Shown here piece by piece: positions 11,501 to 26,500 of a DNA stretch of 64,000 bases. Source of the stretch: Metopolophium dirhodum (taxonomy: Eukaryota > Arthropoda > Insecta > Hemiptera > Aphididae); NCBI RefSeq assembly GCF_019925205.1, contig NC_083568.1:4268237-4332236 (forward strand). Direction: 5' to 3'. The translations under genes and the position numbers were made by a program. Within the stretch, counting starts at the first letter, position 1. Each line of letters starts with the position of its first letter. The notes beneath the pieces are model-generated. The model was not told the DNA's origin. It searched no databases and saw nothing but the letters and a program-made list of their open reading frames with translations.

Positions 11501-14500
11501 GTAAGCACAGACCTATAAACTAATGCCTAATGGACAGCGCTTGGATAGAGAAACCAGCAGGCGAGAGAGAAATAATTATGCATTTGAAATGTTACAGTGT
11601 TGTCTCACTCTATATATCGTCCCCATGAACAATAGACAAGGTGATGTGGTAGGTGCTGTCCATTAGTTTATAGGTCCATGGTTGTTAGCTTTAATATAAA
11701 TGTGAATTAACATAATATTATCAAACTTAAAGGTAGGGATATTATCTATTGCAGGGTGCACCTCATAGGCTATTATTGATATTTTAATTTTAAACGAGTT
11801 ATGAACATTTTAAAATTATAATATTTTGCCTAGTTATAACTCACTTTAATAATGACATATTAATAAAATTCCATTAGGTGCCTTAAATAAAATTCTTACC
11901 TTTAAGTTTAATAATAAGTAAATTTAATCTAACAACATATGATAAGTTCTGCTGAATACAAATTTGCTATGTTGCGTATTAGCATGTGGTTAGAAAGAGA
12001 AAACATAGTATGGTATGCTGAAGAAATTCTCTTAAATATGACTGTAGTCATATAATCTAATCATTAAGTAAACATTAATATTAAATATTTCTGGATATTA
12101 GGTATTTATTTTAATTTAACATGTTGAGTGCCTCGTCGAATTTGATGTGCATTGATTGTGTATCCGCAATAATGTGTTGGTATTGGGCTCTGGCTCAATG
12201 CTATAAAACCACTGAACAACCACGTATAAAAATGGATACGGTATCATACTGTATGCCTTAAAGAGAGTAATGTCATAGTTGTCGACTACGTCAAACAAGA
12301 CACTCAAGGTGTTAAATATAATGATAATCATATTTAAAAAAAATGTTAATAATAACCCAATATTGTAATGCATTGTGCATTTATAAGTTTTTTTTCTAAA
12401 CCTTTGTTACAGACTAACATTGCTCCTAAAATTTATTAAAAACAGTTTTTAAAAATAAATTATTTCATTTAATTATTAAAAATAATATTTATATCTATAA
12501 AATAATATGTTATTAGTAAGTTATACTTCTATATACTATGAATAACTATATCAAATAAATAATAATGTATAAGGTATTGAATATAAGTGCTTACTTGTAT
12601 TATGCAGTGTTAATTTGTATGACAATAGTAAATTAATAATAATAAGTTAGAAATTAACAAATAACAGTGGTAAATACATTAATGATTTATTTACTTATCT
12701 AATTTTGACAAAATTAATAAAAAATAACCATTTTAAAGGTAAAAAACGAGTATTATTGATTTTTTTACATAAATGAAACTAATGAACTAATGAAAGTAGT
12801 TTAATATTCATTAAAATCTTCAGAACTATAAGTTTTATATGTGTACTTGATGATAATATTAGTTAGTCAAATAAAAGATAAACCTATTTACAGATAAGAC
12901 TTCTTTAACTAGTGTAAATTGTATCAGTTTGTTATTTATTCTGCCCAGAAAATATTCATTTTTATGATATAAAAATTAGAAATTTACCACTATGAAATCA
13001 ATTTACAAGCCCTTATTGTGCGATTTTAAACTTGAGGTTATTTTTAAAATATCTGATTTAATTTTTTTAGTATAAAAATATATTATGTACGATTAGTATA
13101 CATCTGTTAAAACATTCAAAACTATCTATGTTATAGGTGGAAGGTATCCGAGGGATGATAGATAAGATTCAAGCAAATGTGGAAGAAGTGAAGAAAAAAC
13201 ATAGTGCAATTTTATCTGCTCCTCAGACTGATGAAAGTAATATAACTTTATTTATAATAAATAATTGATAATTTAAGTGTTGACATTCTTTCAACGTCTA
13301 ATAATAATATAATATTACTATTGAAATATTTTTTGAGGGTTAATATACTGAACTATTGAAATCAAACTTTTAACATCCTTTATTAAATAAAATTCACTAA
13401 AAAATAAATTATGTCATGTTATAATAATATAAATATCAAGCATAACTCAAATTTGAAAGATAATAGAAAAGTCAAATCTTTGAGTTGTTTCTTTTAAAGT
13501 GGTATATTGTGTAGATTTATTTAAGGCTATATTATTGTATACTGGGACCATTGCATTTTGATGGGTATTTAAAGTTTAGCATGTAAAATTATGACTGATG
13601 ATATTATACATTAATAAGTATTTATTATTCTACTAACATTTTTAGTATGTACTGCAATAAAATGATTATGATATAATTATTAAACCATAATAAGTTCCAA
13701 ATGTACAATTTGTAAAGCTATATAAATAATAAATTGCTTATTAAAAGTTGTAGCTACTATAGCTTTAATATAAAGTTAATATTTATGGCGGTTAAACATT
13801 TTTATAACCTAACCTAACCTTTTTAATATTTGTACTATTGTAACTAGTGGCCGGGTAGAATAAGGTGGCAGTGCCCAACATGCACCGTCACCAGTTCAAA
13901 CCCGGACGCTTAAGGCTTCTTTCTCCAGGCAGGAGACTGTCATAGACTGCTATCATCCTTCTGTTCGGTCTAAACAAAAATTAAACCAAAAACTAAAAAC
14001 ATAATATATTATACTAGCTGATCCTGCGCACTTTGTTGCCCATAAAAAATGACTACTCTTAAAAAAATTGTGATTGTTCAACTCCTTTTGTGTGTAACAA
14101 CCAACAAAATAATAAATACTAATTTCTATTAATTATTTCTCCTATAACCAATAGCAATAATTTATAAACACAAATTTCCATCATAAATCTCAAAATTCCT
14201 GTTTGAGCACCTCCTCGGTTTGGACCTACCTGATTCAATTGTGAATCTAAACCGCATCAAAATCCGTTGCGTAGTTTTAAAGATCTAAGCATACAGACAG
14301 ACAGCGGGACTTTGTTTTATACTATGTTAAGATTATATTAATTATGTTTAACAAAGCGTTATTTAAAAATGATTTTATTAAACATAGTTAACATTCAGTT
14401 AAAATTGAAATATCTGATTAGTGTTAATTTTACTTATGACTAATGCTTACTAATTATTACTACTATTCCGTTTTATTATTATAACAATTAATGCAATTAA

Positions 14501-17500
14501 TAAGACACATAAAATGTTATGAACATAATTTACAGATACTATTTCTTTTTTATCAAGATGTGTATTGTTTTAAATATTAAAATTTAGGATTAATAATTTA
14601 TTGTGATAATTTCTTGGTAAGAAATTTAGAATATCACATGGCTTCAGACCAACTAAATAGGAAGCTCTTCATATATTTTAGTAAAATTTTAACTAAACAA
14701 TTTTAACCATAAAGTTTTTATTTTATATTATAAATAAAATAATTAATTATATCCCTTATTTTTTTTTCTATTTGTCTTTAAAATTTAGTAATGTTATTTG
14801 TAGTATTTCCAACTATCTACTTTAACTTGTACTTAATTCTTTAAAATTTAGTTTTGAAAATAAATTCTTATATAGTATTTTATACTAAAGGTTCAATATC
14901 TATGAATAAATAACATGTAATTTACTTATTTAAAAAAAATATAATAAAATAAAAATGATTTACCTATATTAAGTTATTACATGTTACTATTTACAATTTT
15001 CCAACATAATATGTATTGTTATATAATATATATTTTTTTAATTAATTTTAGATTTTGAGTAGGAATTAGAGTATTTTGGTTCAAAATATCCAACTTTCAA
15101 ATTATTTTTATATTTTTTCAATAATATAAAAACACATTATATCAAAGCATTTTAAACACTCATACATTTGTACCTACATAGTTCTTTCTGTATATTATAA
15201 CTTAAATTGTAAACAAGTACCCTATCATAACATTAATAAAATAGAATTTTCTTGCACAAATGTCTATAAAATTTTCAAATCTTTATTAAATAGATTAAAT
15301 TTGTTATTATAAATGAGATAAACATTCTCCCTGAAATTCTGTCAAAATTTAATATTTGTATACAAATATTGTTTTGGCAGGTATTTAACGTATAGTTATT
15401 GTCTTTATATATTTTATAATATTTGAATAGAAAGTAAACGTGTTATTAATGTATTGAGCATATGAACAATATCTGTCAACATTATCAATGAAACAAGTTA
15501 AAATCAAGAGTTTACAATCAATATTAAAATGCATTGTTTTTGACTAGGTAAAAATAAAATGCATTGTTTTTGACTAGGTAAAAATATTGTAAATTAAAAC
15601 ATGTCTATGTATTGAGGTTTGATTGGTGATGACATCATCAACAAATCTGTTTTTATTGAAATGTATAATTTTATTCTTAATTAAGTTGAAGATATTTTTC
15701 TGTTTTTATTTATAAAATATTTAATGTTTGATTTTAAAATGTGATTCTATTGGTACATCTAATATTTACATTATAGCGACTAGTAAGTTGTGACTAAACC
15801 TAATAGTATACACAAATATTGGTTAATATTAATAAAATATGAAAAATGAGAAATATACTAGAGCCTTAATTTTTTAATTCCAAGCACAATAAAAATTTAA
15901 ATATTTTAGTAATGGAGCAGGGTAGGGTTCAGTGAATTATGTTTGAATTTCAAACTATTTTAGGTACCTATTATGCCGTGTTCCACGGATTAACAGTATC
16001 TCCATCTAACCAAAATGTTGGGAAATCAACTGAACAGGTTTAGACACAAAACTGATCTGTGCACAAAGTATAATTAACATATAATTTTAAAATAAACATC
16101 CATATACTTATTTTATATCATAGAATTGATTTAATGAGTTTTTAAATATTTTCATTTATTCTTTGTCCATCAAAATGGACTTAATTCTTATTTATTAAGG
16201 ACTATCAGAAGCAAAATTAGTCATTACAGTATATCAATTTCTATTCCCCAAAATTGATAATGAATATAATATAAGATGTGTGTAAGTTGTGACCACGATT
16301 TATATACCTTAAATAAAGATATATCTGAAACTGTGGTTGTGACCAACAGACTACAGAATATGTTATCAAGTATCAAATAGTAAATACGAAGATACTGTGT
16401 TTTTAGTTGCTATTTAAAATGTCTTTAAAATAGGCGAAATAACAGTAACTCCATGTTACATGCTGCTTATTTGCTTCTTATTGGGATTTACTGTACTTTT
16501 GCTTCTAGTTTCACAAAAATGATGTACTTGCTGTGTATTTTCTTAAGTTTAATTGCTCATTTTCAATGTTAAATATTGGATATATTGCTTTTTTTACTGC
16601 ATTTCCTACAGATAAAAAAGTATTTTATTTTTTTGATGGTGAATTAACTAAGGTTTTCATATAATTTTTTCGTTTAGCCTTTACTTTCTTTGGATATACA
16701 TAACATTTTTATGGACTCTGTAGGCCTCTTAAATTCCTAAAGTGGTCCTCCAAAAATATTAATTTGTGATCCATGGCTATAGTGAACAAATACTAATTTT
16801 ATATGGTACAGTGAACCAATAACAATAATTTATTATAAGACTATAATGATATATTTTGCATCATATTTGTAAATTAAATTAAAATATGTTTTAATCTAAA
16901 TCATCAAGAACTAATATCTTGTTGAAGTCACCTAAATTAGGATAGAATTGATTGGGTACTTTTTATACTGTACCTAACCATTTAAGTTTATTCAATCATA
17001 ATTAATTATTAAATATATATACAAATAATATGAAATGTGTAACTATTTAATACAGTTATCAGGTATGCTATTTTTTGAACTTTTTATATTTAAATTATTC
17101 ATTAACGGCGATCGTATTATTGTAATCATAATTTTATAAAATAATGTTATTAGCATGATTGTCCAGCTTAATTAAAAATGTGTGTAATCAATAATTTTAA
17201 GCTCATATATATTAAATGTTTGTTTGTAATATGGTATTTTTACTTTTATTATTTGGCCTGTTGAATATACAAAAAGTTGTCTGTTTAATATTTTAATGTT
17301 TAAACTCTGTCTGAACTTGAATAATGTTTTCTGAAAAAAAAAAAATTATATTCTACACAGTTTGGTTTAAGTATCCAAACTAAATTTCTCTATTTTTCTA
17401 ACTCAAAAATGAATAACTGGCTTGCATATTTTGCATGTATGACAATATTAGAATTTACTAGTTATGATACAATTTTTACTGTTTTTATGCTATTTATAAA

Positions 17501-20500
17501 TATAAGAAATTTTTGAAATATTGTTTTTTCGATTTTTGTTTGATAAAAATCTTGGCAATTTATTAATACATATTTCCTCGAAATTTGTTTACATGGAAAA
17601 TAAAAATTATTAATAATACAGTCACCAATTTTTTTTATGACCATTTAAAGTTCAAATTTATACAAAATTCATCAAAATCACAATAGTTTTAAATTCATAA
17701 AATTACTATTTTATCACCTAAGGGTTGAACAATTTATGTAAGATTCCTCATAACTCAGTCATAATTCTATACTAAAAATTTCAAAGAAGTATCGTTAAGT
17801 TAAAATATTTTCTTATAAACGAAGTTACAGTGCGAAATTTTGAAAACATTTAAACTACCTGATAACTAATTTGTAAATTATAAACAGATATTGGCTCGGT
17901 CAAAAAGCTTGAAAATTTGATACAAGATCCCAAATAAGTTGTTCTGATATAGCAAATTAAAAATAAATATAAAACCTTCATTTTTTTGCTTGATTGATTA
18001 TGTATATAATATATGCGCAGTTAGAAGGGAGTTTGAGGCGGGGGCGCTTTGAGGCAGTTTTTTAATCAAATTTTAATTTAAATATGAATTGTTATGGTCT
18101 GTGCTATTGATACAAATATACAATTTTACCCCCCTCCTAGAACAATTTCCATAGTATTAAAAAGTTTCTCGTTAGTTCTTAAAAGAACCTAAACATTCTG
18201 AAAATACAAATACACTTTTTTTTTTATATATTTCAAGTTCAAATTTCGACAAAATTGGATATTTAAATGTAAAATGATATTTTGAGTGTTACGGTTTTGT
18301 CAAAAATTAGTTTAACATAGTTATCGCATTAAAGTAGAAAAAAAATTACTAGTGGCAATATAATTATAATATAAAATATCCTAACTGGACCTCAGAATCA
18401 TTCATCATAATTCATAGATAATCGGTGAATATGGTTTTGCCATAAACATTGGTGTTAAGTTAGTTTTTCTTTTATTAACATATTTTCTTTCTATGATATG
18501 CAATATTTTCAGTCAACTTTTAGGTTCATTCTAAAAATATATTCAATAACTTATTTGATATTATGTAGTATATTCTAGTTTCTAATAAAAATAGGAAATT
18601 TCAGTTTGGATTATTTTTCGTAACTGTTTAATTTTAGAATATGTATCAATTTTTAATTTTACAATTTTTCGGAATATTAGCGTTTTTTAAAAATAATTTG
18701 TAACTTTGTAAGATAAGGTGTAAAGACTGGAATTTTAGTACAAGGCGTAAGGCATACAAGGTTATATTTATAATTTTCATTAGTCCAATTTATTGTGTTT
18801 AACTGGTGGGTGTTGGACGTTGTTAGATACATTGTACGTATTATACATACCATTAACATACAACAATATTTATTGACAATTGTAATTAATTCCCGACTTT
18901 TATAGTTTCAGCCTTAATATAATATATTGTTTCCTTTGTATTTATAAATTCTAATATTACACAATTAATTATAATCTTAAAATTTATATGTAGATAATAT
19001 ATTATTTGTATAGTTTTAAAATGAAAATATCTATTGAAAATTTCCCGGAAATTGTTAATATTATTCTATGACTAGATAATTTATAGTTAAGGGGATTTGA
19101 TACCGTGATTTTTTGTTTTTGTTTAACACACGCATGACATAGTATTTTATACGTACTTTTTGCCAAACATACCAATTGATCTAATAAAGCGGTAGGTAAG
19201 AAATCTGAAAACAGATTTAAATTTGTCGTCAAGTCTTGAAATTGACTTTCCCACATTTTTGATATTATCCCCCCAAATTCCCAAAAATGTTATATTAAAA
19301 AAGAGTATTTAAAAATTGTTGTATTTCAATCTTCGGAGAAGTTTAAATCAAAAAATCAAAAATGTGGGAAAGTTGATTTGAAGTAGACTTGACGACAAAT
19401 TCAAATCTGCTTTTAGAATTCTTATCGATTCATTAGATCAATTGGTATGTTTGGCAAAAACACGTCTAAAATACTATGTCACGCGTGTGTTAGACAAAAA
19501 CAGAAAATTACCGTATCGAATCCACTTGAATAACCTATGTTATATAAGGTGTACTAGGTGTAAAAACATTAATAGCATAATATTATATTAATGTATGATA
19601 TGTGATTATTTGTGGTCATTACAAAAATGTATCTAATTTGTTTTCAAAACATAGGCATACGCATTTTTTGATTCTGAGCGGAGCGATAAATGTATTGATT
19701 TTACAATGATGTGTGTTTTTTTTTTATTTTTGTGTCTGTCATCACCTTTTAGGACAGTAAAAGTGCTTGGATTTTCTTCAACAGCAACTTTTCTGATAGG
19801 AAAGTGAATCTAGTTGGTACTTTGGGGGGGGGGGGGGGGGGGTCAAAAGTAAAAATTTCCCAGTAGTTTTCAAAAGCGACGTGAAAAACAAAAGAAAAAT
19901 TAAGGAAAAACGGGAATTTTTACGCAAATACTGTTTTTGAGAAAATCGATTTTGGTTTTTGGTGTAACTCTAAAACAAAAGACCGTAGGGACATGAAATT
20001 TTGACTGAATGTTTATATTAGGATTTTCTATACACCATAAAATTTTGAAAATATTTCGACTCTTTTTGAGCTGCTTACGGACATTGTCAGTTTTCAATTT
20101 TTTTAGTTTTTTTTTCTATAAATATCAATAAAATTTTATCTGTTGGTTAAAAAGCTTGAAAATTTAATAGAAGGCTTCTAGGTTATTGTTTCAAAGGCAG
20201 ATGAAAAAAATTAAAAATCCTTAGTCACAGTTTTTATTTATAAGCATTTAAAGTTCAAATTTTGACAAAATATGGAAAAATCACGAAAATTAGCTAATTA
20301 TTTTGAGTTGAGAATTCATAAAAATTTTTCTTTTTAAATCTAAGATTTGAAAATGTAATATAAGATTACTCATAAGTTTGCCTACCTTTATCAAAAAAAT
20401 AATGTCTACAAGAAACTTAAATTAAATTTTTATGAGTGTCTGAAATTTATATTTTTACAACATTTGATATTCACTCGATTTCTCATGTAACAATTTTCTT

Positions 20501-23500
20501 ATTTTATTGTAATTAAAAAACGAATGACTGTAGATACTTGAAAATTTCACTGAATGTTTATATTAGCATTTTCTATACAACATATTAAAATGTTGAAATT
20601 ATTTTGACTTATTTTGAGCTGTTTACGGACATTGTGAGTTTTCAATTTTTTTTAGTTTTTTTTTCTTTAAATATCAATGAAATTATATTTGTTGGGTAAA
20701 AAAGCGTGAAAATTTAATATCATTCTAATAGCAGTTGAAAAATATTAAAAATTCATAGGCACAATTTTTTTTATAAGCATTTAAAGTTCAAATTTTGACA
20801 ACATTTATCAAATTTATAATTTATTAATTATTTTGTAGTTAAAAATGTATAAAATGTTTAACTTTTATGGCTAAGGATTGAAAATTTAAAACAAGGCTCC
20901 ACGTAAATAGGTTATATATAAATTACTTTATTCACAATAATATCATCAAATATACTTGGTATCTAATATCATAGGCTGACTGGTGGTTTTCGCTCAGAAT
21001 CGTTTTTCTCATACAATGATATTATATCATTGAATTCAAATTTAACACCATCCATTTCAGTGATCCACTTGTAACCTACTGTACAGCAGAGTGACATCCA
21101 CTTACCCACCTTTTTTTATTATAAAGGTTTTTTTTTGATGCTAAAGATTTTATGAAAATAAAAAGTGGTTATCCGCGATCAATTCATTTTACACTTACTT
21201 GCAAATTAACAAATTATTCAATTTTAATTTTTAATTGTTGAAAATAAAAAAAAATTTGGTATAAGTTAGTCTAATATATTTTAGCAAAAAATAAAAAGAT
21301 CCTGAAATGTTGTGATGCGCTTGCGTACCTAATCCTATATTAAGATTTACAGTCATATTACCTTAAACCGTGTTTAAAATAAATATTTTGTAATTTACAA
21401 CCCGAACTGTAACTAATATTTTAATGTATCGGCTATAGTTATATTTATAATGCCGAGTATATTCGTCAATAAATAGAATTGAAATACAAATATTGAACAA
21501 ATCAAATATTCAATTACGCAGGAGTTACAATATTACAACTGGAATTTTCTAATTGCGTTGTAGATGGGAGGGAACGTATAATATTGGTTTATAAAAACAG
21601 CTTTTCTTCCTACGAATTCCAAAATTATAATATACAATGAAAAAATAATACCATCAATTCGAACTAATGGAATTCGTAAAACGAATTTGATTTCTAACTA
21701 CAGGGAAACTTTTGTACTACCTATACTTGTAAAAGATTTAGTTGGGATCAGAAAAAATGCCATTGAGATGTTAGGTTACGTAATTTATTATTTTATTTCG
21801 GGTTAAAAATTCGAGGTTTTAAACAGTTATCGTATTATTAATTAGAAATTATTAATAATTTTCATCACTTTGTAGAACAAAGAAAACTGGAAAGGTGAAG
21901 ATTTAATTTAATGTTTAAATTATTCCAATTTACTCATTTTAATATCGTAAATAATTTGTGTTACTATTTGACGAATAATTATAAAAATTTTCTTTTTGAA
22001 TTTGAAAAAAAATTATTAATTTTTATGTATTAGTTGTGGGGGTAATATGTTAAATATATTTATTATGTATATAATAATTGTACCTATATTATATACATAT
22101 ATCAATAAAAAAAAAACATAATTTGTAATCGTGGGTCAAAATTTTTTACATTATAGCTATAATAAGCACTTTTTTTGAATATAAAATATGATGACACCAA
22201 TGTGGTAAAGTAGTCTCTCATTGTGGGTTGATTTCGAACTCAAGGATGCTACACTAACTATAGCTTACTATGATAGTTACTATAATTATTATTCGCAAAA
22301 TTTAAAAATACATATTCTACTCTACAAATGTAGATAATCTGATAATGTTATTATATTATAAAATATGTTAAATTAACATTAGAAAAAATACGATTTTAGC
22401 AAAAAATAAAAATTAATAAAATCGTTAGTTTATTAAGTGCAACTTGCTACATACTTAGAAGAGTTAAATGCTGACGTTAAAATTAACAACGGAGTCTTGT
22501 TTGGTTTTTCATTGAATTTTTTTTACTTGACTTATTGATCTTAAAAAACGTTGATTTTATAATTTTAATGTACTAAAGTCTATAGTAAATTTCTTCGTTG
22601 GTCTCATATAACACAAAAAAATATACGATATACTTTACACGTAGAAGGTGTTACATAGGATAAACTTGAAAGGGTGTGTTTTCATTATACTCTAAAAACA
22701 TTATCAACGCAGACACGCAACTAAAAATAATTTTGAATGGAGCTAGTTTCACTAAAGATGTATACTCGCGTATACTAATATAAAATATACCTATTCTTTT
22801 AAATTTTAATTTGGTTGTTTTATTACGTTCAACTATCAAAACGTTTAAAATTATTACAAAGTGATTTTATAAAAATAAAAATCTATAGTAACTAATATTT
22901 ATTTTTCGTATACCTATATATAATATACATATCACTATTTCAGAACTATATTGTGATATAACTTAAAATCATTTTTTTTTTTAAATATTTTGTGTTATAT
23001 CTGTATAAAATCACCCATTATAAAAATTATAGAGAATAATATTTTTGTATGTATGACTTATCGAACTGTCAAAATATTGTCTCAAAACGATGACATTTTG
23101 ACCTCAAAAATACACTGCGGGAATAACGATACCGCCTTGTAAAATCAACCAAATTTCCTAATTTTTTTTTAATTGCTAGAGGGAAATATTCTACAGCCTG
23201 CATCAATCACTGTTTTTAAATATTTTATTCTCAAACTGTATAATATGTCTAAAAAAATACAAGATAAAAAGCATTTTTTTACAAATTTTTAATACAATTA
23301 TTTGAAATAAAATACAAAATTAAAGATCGATGCGAGCTGTATGAAGTCTTCTTCTTTCAGATAAAAAAAATAGTCATAAAAATCTGACAATTCTACAAAG
23401 CTATTGAGAGTTATTCCCGTAAAGTCATTTATTTCGATATAATACTCGATATAATATCAACCCTAAATAGGTATCAGGTAGTAGATTAATGGAAAAGTCT

Positions 23501-26500
23501 TATATTTGTGGTAGCATCTAAAATATAAAATTTAATTTTCAAATTTTATAGAATTGTGGACAATTTGAAAACTGGCTAAAATAACTAATAATATTTAATG
23601 TCGAATAGGTATAAAGTCAAATAATAATGATTAGTAAAATATAATACCGATATTTCAAACCCTCAAAAATATTGTCCTATATCATTTTCGTAATAGGTAA
23701 GTGATTTTATTCAAAGATAACTCAAATTCTATAAAACCGATTTTACATGAATGCGTTTTATTTATTTTGCGCGTGGGTTTAAGAGAGAAAACAAATAATT
23801 CGTTATTGCGTTGACATCCTCTTAAAACTCGAAATGGTGAATTTTGAAACTAACGATTAATTACTCATATTTCAAGTGCTATACTTTATAGCGGTTCTTT
23901 AGATGTTGGTTAATCTTCCTATGTGGCTATTGTTGTACAATTAAATGTATAAATGTGGTCATAGTTTTTATTTTTATTTTATATATTATGACAATTATAC
24001 AGAGTGTATCTTATGTCTGATTTAAATTTTTCTTAAGAGGGATGTCAACGCACTATTTGTTTTCTCTCTTTGGCCCACGCGCAACTTTTACAAAACCCAT
24101 TTACGCAGAATCATTTTTTTAAAAAAATTTTAAGTAATCTTAGAGTAAATTCACCCATTAAAAAAACGATAGAGAATAATATTTTGGAGGTTATGATGTA
24201 TCAGTTTGTCTAAATATTGTCTCAAAACAATTTAAACTTCGTTTAAACTTACAAAAATTTTTTGTTTATTTCGAAAGTTAAAAAACAATAAATATAAATT
24301 CGATATATCCACCCATTTTGATACTAGAAGTAAATTGACTTATTATAACATTTAAAAGTAAGATTATTATCTAGGGCATGACGTAGGCTTTTATTGATAT
24401 TATTATTTTTAAGTAAGTTATGATAATTTTAAAATGTACAGTTTCAAGAGTCATAACTTACTTAAATGAATGATACCAATAAAATCATACCCTAGATGGT
24501 GGTGCCCTAGATATTAATCTTACCTTTATGTTGTATAATAAGTCAATTCTCTCTAATATCAAAACTAAAGGCGCGTCCAGACGGAGCAGGTTTTGCCACG
24601 TGGCAAAATTTCCGATCGGCCTAGTATAGGCGGTTTACATCAAAGGAAAGCCGCGTGGCATCAGTACTTATTTTTTAAGTATTTTAATAATTAGTAGCGA
24701 AACAAACTTTTTTGGAATGCCGCACCGTGTGGACGCATATTTTCCGAGCTTCAAAAGCTGCTCCGTCTGGACTCGTCTTTAAGAGGATGCTACACAGATA
24801 TTTGTTGTCTACGTCTTACAAGTGCATAACATAGCAAATTTACGATCAGCAGATCACGTTTAACTCAGTTAGTTTAAAAATTAGAGTGAATCGACCAATT
24901 ATGAAACTTGATGGTAAGAATATTTCCTGTGTTTGTTTGATTAGTTTTTTACGATAATTCAGTTTTTAAGTGAGTTGTGATCATTTTTAATTTACGCTAT
25001 ATTATATACGCATAACTTACTAAAAAATTAAACTATAGTAAAAAAAACCACTTACAAACACAGATAATGTACTTACCACCGAGTTTCATTATAGGTTGAT
25101 TCACTCTCATTTTTAAACTTACGGAGCTAAACGCGTTGTCCTGGCGTAAGTTTGCTATGTTACGCAATTGTAAGACGAAGACAACAAATGGCCGTGTAGC
25201 GTCTTCTTAAGACGCGTCTAGACGGAGCAGCTTTTGACGCTTGACACGGCCGCCCGTGTAGACCACGTACTAGGCTGATCGGAAATTTTGCAGCGTGGCA
25301 TCAAAAAAAGTCGCGGAAAATGTATTTATGTCTTCATACTCATTTTCCGCGACTTTTTTTGATGACGCACGGCAAAATTCCCGATTGGCCTAGTAAGCAG
25401 TTTATATCAAAGGAAAGGTCTATGCCACGTGTGTGTGGACGTATTTTCGGCAAAGCCGCGCTGTACCAGTACTTATTTTTATAAAGAACCTTGGATGTGA
25501 AATATCGTTTTTATTTTTTCGATATCGGAATTAGAAAAAAAGTTATTCAAGTTTGAAAAACACAAAAATAATGGATTTTGAAACAATTAGAGCTTTATTC
25601 GTATAAGTGATATAAAAAAAAATAAAAACGATATTTCACAGATAATGTTTTCAACTATATTGTATATCAATTGGGAGTCTTAACTATCACTACAGCCTTA
25701 GTGATTCTATCCCGTGCAAAATAATTTTTGCTATGTTGTACATTTGTACCAAGACGATGACAACACATGTGGGTGTAGCGTCCTTTTAGTGTTAAATTTG
25801 GTATTTTATATTATATTAAAACTGACCGTACGTTCGTTATTTTATTTCAAATTCTAAAAAAATTATACTTAAAATACTAATTGCAGTATAAAGTTACTTT
25901 TCTGATAATATGTATTTGATTTACGTTGCAATACACTGCGTCTCTTCGCCCTTACTGGGATTTTAATCAATATAGAAATACCCAACCCCCAAAACTCTGA
26001 ACCTCCTCTCTTTCTACCGTTACTACCCTCTTTCTAATACAGTCTAGTCACCTTGACAACTCAATGAATGTTGTCAAATAACTTGCATACTATTTTGTTA
26101 TTTTTTATTTCCACCCATAATTTAAAAATCACTTTCTTCTAAAGCCTGTATGCATATTATTTAAAACTTCACGATTTTTTAAACATACAATTTGTTTATT
26201 TAGTTTTGGTATTATTTTATTATAGCTAGAATCTTATGTGAACATAAAGTATTTTAATTATAATTGAAAGACTAAAAATGTATGAAGTATTAGGTTATAC
26301 CCGTCCAAATGAATGCAATAGTAGTTCCGGAACCGTGTGTCTTCGCAGAAAAAAAAAACTTAACCTAGTATTATAAATGACAAATGTATAGGTACTATAA
26401 TATAATCTGTATAAATAGTACAATAGACATTAAGCATGTTAGAATATTAAGAAGAAATATTTTTTAAGAAAGTATTTAAACAGAGCTGGTGATGATTTAA

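Noticed and set aside
13806..13822. CCTAA repeats resembling the insect telomere repeat (TTAGG)n, also near 28186
   Set aside because: Only two or three units in each place, with no array. Not a telomeric tract.
13846..13905. Possible tRNA gene
   Set aside because: Pol III A- and B-boxes are present but no cloverleaf or acceptor stem can be drawn. Called a SINE instead.
19002..19256. 84-codon minus-strand open frame
   Set aside because: It coincides with one arm of the long near-palindrome. The mirrored arm does not keep the frame, so coding is unlikely.
22190..22260. Second tRNA-like SINE head (GTGGTAAAGTAGTCTC ... TTCGAACTC)
   Set aside because: The B-box-like segment has an inserted base and no body or tail is shared with the SINE at 13846. 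Too weak to call.
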